DNA of 23,417 nt, from positions 1-23,417 of the forward strand of contig NZ_JBFEGN010000063.1 of NCBI RefSeq assembly GCF_047228825.1, written 5' to 3'. Origin of the DNA: Siminovitchia sp047228825 (lineage in GTDB: Bacteria; Bacillota; Bacilli; Bacillales; Bacillaceae_C). Made by a program: the position numbers and the translations under genes. The notes beneath the pieces are model-generated. The model was not told where the DNA came from. It worked only from the letters and a program-made list of their open reading frames with translations, and searched no databases. Positions 20,664 through 23,417 of the stretch are shown here, in pieces; positions within the stretch are counted from its first letter, which is position 1; each line of letters opens with the position of its first letter.

Positions 20664-23165
20664 ATGTCTGATATGCCTGAATCAAATGTGAAGGAAATCA
20701 ATTTAAGCCAGGAAATGCGTTCATCCTTTCTCGACTATGCGATGAGTGTCATCGTCTCCCGTGCCCTTCCCGATGTCCGGGATGGATTAAAGCCTGTTCA
20801 TCGGCGGATCTTATATGCCATGAATGACCTTGGGATGACGAGTGATAAAGCCTATAAGAAATCTGCGCGGATCGTCGGGGAAGTCATCGGCAAATATCAC
20901 CCCCACGGAGATTCAGCCGTTTATGAAACGATGGTCCGGATGGCCCAGGATTTCAGCTACAGATACATGCTTGTAGACGGGCACGGCAATTTTGGTTCGA
21001 TTGACGGCGACTCGGCGGCCGCCATGCGGTATACGGAAGCAAGAATGTCAAAAATCTCAATGGAGCTTGTGCGGGATCTGAATAAGGATACGATAGATTA
21101 TAAACCGAATTATGACGGTTCAGAAATAGAGCCGGTCGTGCTGCCTGCCCGTTTTCCGAATCTGCTTGTCAATGGATCATCCGGAATTGCCGTAGGTATG
21201 GCAACGAACATTCCCCCCCATCAACTGGGTGAAGTCATTGACGGGCTTTTGATGTTAAGCAGGGATCCTGATATAACGATTCAGGAATTGATGGAGTACA
21301 TTCAAGGGCCGGACTTTCCGACAGCAGGATTGATTGTAGGAAGGAGCGGCATCAGAAGGGCTTACGAGACGGGCCGCGGCTCCATTATGATGCGGGCCCG
21401 GGTTGAAATTGAAACGAAACCGAACGGAAGGGAAACGATCATCGTCCATGAGATTCCCTATCAAGTCAATAAGGCAAGGCTGATCGAACGAATTGCCGAA
21501 CTGGTGCGTGAAAAAAAGATTGACGGCATTACGGAATTAAGGGACGAATCAGACCGATCCGGCATGCGAATTATCATGGAAGTCCGCCGCGATGCCAACG
21601 CGAACGTCATTTTAAATAATTTATACAAAATGACCGCCCTGCAAACGAGCTTCGGAATCAATATGCTTGCGCTTGTCGACGGACAGCCGAAAGTATTGAA
21701 TTTAAAGCAATGCCTGCAGCATTATTTGGAACATCAAAAGGTCATCATTCGCAGGCGGACAGAGTTCGAACTGAGGAAAGCGGAAGCGCGCGCCCATATC
21801 TTGGAAGGATTAAGAATTGCACTTGACCATATTGATGCCATTATCAGTTTGATCAGGGGATCGGAAACAACCGACATTGCCCGGGCCGGGTTAATGGAGC
21901 AATTCAATTTAAGCGAAAAACAGGCGCAGGCGATCCTGGATATGCGGCTTCAGCGCTTAACCGGATTGGAAAGGGAAAAAATAGAAGACGAATATCACCA
22001 GCTCGTCAAGCTGATTGCGGAACTAAAAGCCATTTTGGCCGATGAAGAAAAAGTGCTTCAAATTATTCGCGATGAACTGACCGAAATTAAAGAGCGCTTT
22101 GATGATGAACGCAGGACGGAGATTGTTTCTGGCGGAGTAGGGCAAATCGAAGATGAGGACTTGATTCCAAGGGAAAATGTAGTCATTACGTTAACCCATA
22201 ACGGCTACATCAAGCGGCTTCCTATTTCCACTTACCGCAGCCAAAGACGGGGCGGCCGGGGTGTTCAAGGAATGGGAACAAACGAAGATGATTTCGTGGA
22301 ACATTTAATTACAACGTCCACGCATGATACAATTCTTTTCTTCACGAATAAAGGAAAAGTATACAGGACAAAAGGTTATGAGATTCCGGAGTACAGCCGG
22401 ACGGCCAAAGGACTGCCGATTATTAACATGCTTGAAATTGATAAAGGTGAATGGATCAATACGATTATTTCCGTGGAAGAATTCCTTGAAGACTGGTTCT
22501 TGTTCTTTGCCACAAAAGAAGGAATTGTTAAACGGACACCAGTATCAGCCTTTGCCAACATCCGAAATAATGGGCTGATTGCACTGAACCTTCGTGAAAA
22601 TGATGAATTGATTTCAGTGAAATTAACGGATAACAATAAAGATATCGTGATGGGAACGAAAAATGGGCTTCTCATTCGTTTTCATGAAACGGATGTACGT
22701 TCAATGGGAAGAACGGCAACCGGTGTAAAAGGGATTCATTTATCGAATAACGATGAAGTCGTCGGAATGGAGATTTTGGAAGAGGACAATGATGTCCTTG
22801 TTGTCACGAAAAACGGTTACGGCAAGCGGACGCCGGCAGCCGATTACCGGGTACAATCGCGCGGCGGAAAAGGCTTGATCACATGCAATATAACTGAAAA
22901 AACCGGAAACATCGTTGCTGTAGAAACAGTTAAAGGCGATGAAGACCTTATGCTGATTACTGCAGGCGGAATATTGATCAGAATGTCTGTAGAAGATATT
23001 TCAGTCATGGGCCGAAATACGCAAGGAGTGATTTTGATCAGGCTGGACGATGAAGAATCCGTCGCCACGGTAGCAAAAGTGGAAAAAACTGAAGGAATTG
23101 AAGAAGTTTCTACAACACCAACCGATGATGAGATCACCGGTGAAGAATTATATGAAAATGAATGA
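20664..23165 (+). CDS. gyrA: DNA gyrase subunit A
   Basis: The 833-aa protein holds the breakage-reunion domain with catalytic Tyr123 (in AMRYTEARMSK). The quinolone-resistance region reads HPHGDSAVYETMVRMAQDF with Ser84 and Glu88 as in quinolone-sensitive Bacillus, so no classic resistance change is seen. The C-terminal beta-pinwheel has the GyrA box QRRGGRG, needed to wrap DNA and therefore specific to gyrase rather than topoisomerase IV. A long acidic tail (EKTEGIEEVSTTPTDDEITGEELYENE) ends the protein. I chose ATG at 20664 because GGGAGGT stands 7 bases upstream; the frame also opens at 20619 but without a ribosome-binding site. The next unit is an rrn operon. Confidence 0.98.
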   Translation: MSDMPESNVKEINLSQEMRSSFLDYAMSVIVSRALPDVRDGLKPVHRRILYAMNDLGMTSDKAYKKSARIVGEVIGKYHPHGDSAVYETMVRMAQDFSYRYMLVDGHGNFGSIDGDSAAAMRYTEARMSKISMELVRDLNKDTIDYKPNYDGSEIEPVVLPARFPNLLVNGSSGIAVGMATNIPPHQLGEVIDGLLMLSRDPDITIQELMEYIQGPDFPTAGLIVGRSGIRRAYETGRGSIMMRARVEIETKPNGRETIIVHEIPYQVNKARLIERIAELVREKKIDGITELRDESDRSGMRIIMEVRRDANANVILNNLYKMTALQTSFGINMLALVDGQPKVLNLKQCLQHYLEHQKVIIRRRTEFELRKAEARAHILEGLRIALDHIDAIISLIRGSETTDIARAGLMEQFNLSEKQAQAILDMRLQRLTGLEREKIEDEYHQLVKLIAELKAILADEEKVLQIIRDELTEIKERFDDERRTEIVSGGVGQIEDEDLIPRENVVITLTHNGYIKRLPISTYRSQRRGGRGVQGMGTNEDDFVEHLITTSTHDTILFFTNKGKVYRTKGYEIPEYSRTAKGLPIINMLEIDKGEWINTIISVEEFLEDWFLFFATKEGIVKRTPVSAFANIRNNGLIALNLRENDELISVKLTDNNKDIVMGTKNGLLIRFHETDVRSMGRTATGVKGIHLSNNDEVVGMEILEEDNDVLVVTKNGYGKRTPAADYRVQSRGGKGLITCNITEKTGNIVAVETVKGDEDLMLITAGGILIRMSVEDISVMGRNTQGVILIRLDDEESVATVAKVEKTEGIEEVSTTPTDDEITGEELYENE

Positions 23166-23173
23166 TGGGAAAA

Positions 23174-23197
23174 GGGCACCGGAACATTCCGGTGCCC
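23174..23197 (+). terminator. Stable hairpin after gyrA
   Basis: GGGCACCGGAA (23174–23184) pairs perfectly with TTCCGGTGCCC (23187–23197). Only a T-rich stretch (TATCTCTATATCTT) follows, not a pure run. It begins 8 bases past the gyrA stop and most likely ends gyrA transcription before the rRNA promoters. Confidence 0.8.
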
Positions 23198-23245
23198 TAT
23201 CTCTATATCTTGAGCATAACTCATAAAATTAATGTAAAAAACCTA

Positions 23246-23274
23246 TTGCCAATCTGAAAAAAAGGTGTTATATT
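23246..23274 (+). promoter_or_regulatory. rrn promoter P1
   Basis: TTGCCA (23246–23251) and TATATT (23269–23274) are 17 bases apart. An A-rich stretch just upstream (23222–23241) could be an UP element. It lies 81 bases before P2, the tandem layout seen at Bacillus rRNA operons. Confidence 0.75.
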
Positions 23275-23326
23275 AAGAATCGTTGTCTGAACAAGATGGT
23301 CGGCGACGAAAAAAATAAAAAAGTTG

Positions 23327-23355
23327 TTGACATCATCTTGCCAGATTGATATAAT
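23327..23355 (+). promoter_or_regulatory. rrn promoter P2
   Basis: Perfect TTGACA (23327–23332) and perfect TATAAT (23350–23355) with a 17-base spacer. An A-tract region (23309–23322) upstream fits an UP element. This is the strongest promoter in the window. Confidence 0.92.
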
Positions 23356-23361
23356 ATAAAA

Positions 23362-23402
23362 GTCGCCCAAAAGGGAGACGCCGAGTTTGCTCTTTGAAAA
23401 CT
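23362..23402 (+). ncRNA. rRNA operon leader: hairpin and boxA
   Basis: A short stem-loop (GTC-G-CCC, AAAA, GGG-A-GAC, 23362–23379) is followed by TGCTCTTTGAAAACT (23388–23402), which matches the boxA antitermination sequence of Bacillus rrn leaders. The leader continues out of the window; no mature 16S sequence is present. Confidence 0.8.
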
Positions 23403-23417
23403 GAACGAAACGAAACG

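Noticed and set aside
1..23417. Mobile elements, CRISPR arrays, defence or phage genes
   Set aside because: Every sizeable gene belongs to the conserved origin region, and no transposase, integrase or spaced direct-repeat array was seen.

Overview
The window is the chromosome replication origin region of a spore-forming member of the Bacillaceae (Bacillus/Caldibacillus/Geobacillus type; the species cannot be fixed from sequence reading alone). The order ychF–yyzM–mscS–yyaC–DUF554–spo0J–soj–noc–rsmG–mnmG–mnmE–jag–yidC–rnpA–rpmH–[oriC]–dnaA–dnaN–yaaA–recF–remB–gyrB–gyrA–rrn promoter is the conserved Bacillus origin layout. The sporulation-linked genes yyaC, spo0J/soj and spoIIIJ-type yidC, together with noc and remB, point to a Bacillus-like firmicute.

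Left arm (1–13410): every gene except yyaC is on the minus strand, so genes point away from oriC and run with the left replication fork. From the origin outward they are ribosomal protein L34 and RNase P protein, the membrane insertase and its RNA-binding partner Jag, the tRNA wobble-uridine enzymes MnmE/MnmG with the 16S methyltransferase RsmG, the nucleoid-occlusion protein Noc, the ParAB (Soj/Spo0J) segregation pair with a parS site inside spo0J, a DUF554 membrane protein, the head-on spore gene yyaC, an MscS channel with a small zinc-ribbon-like protein, and the YchF ATPase.

Origin (13411–15452): DnaA boxes flank dnaA on both sides. The upstream cluster overlaps the dnaA promoter and leader, where a Spo0A-type box also lies. 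The dnaA–dnaN cluster ends in two abutting DnaA boxes, a short GC-containing spacer, five DnaA-trio-like triplets and an A/T-rich tract, which together look like the duplex-unwinding element. A third, small DnaA-box pair lies inside the mnmE promoter, about 2.5 kb to the left of the origin.

Right arm (13929–23417): all genes are on the plus strand: initiator, sliding clamp, S4-domain protein, RecF, RemB and both gyrase subunits. The window ends in tandem rRNA promoters and the boxA of an rrn operon leader whose 16S gene lies beyond the window.

Two intergenic gaps (soj–noc and dnaN–yaaA) hold diverged copies of one structured, palindromic repeat with a conserved tail. I see no phage, transposon, CRISPR or defence genes. 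I found no wholly new system; the most notable signals are regulatory (DnaA boxes in the mnmE promoter, the repeat pair, and the gyrB–gyrA hairpin).
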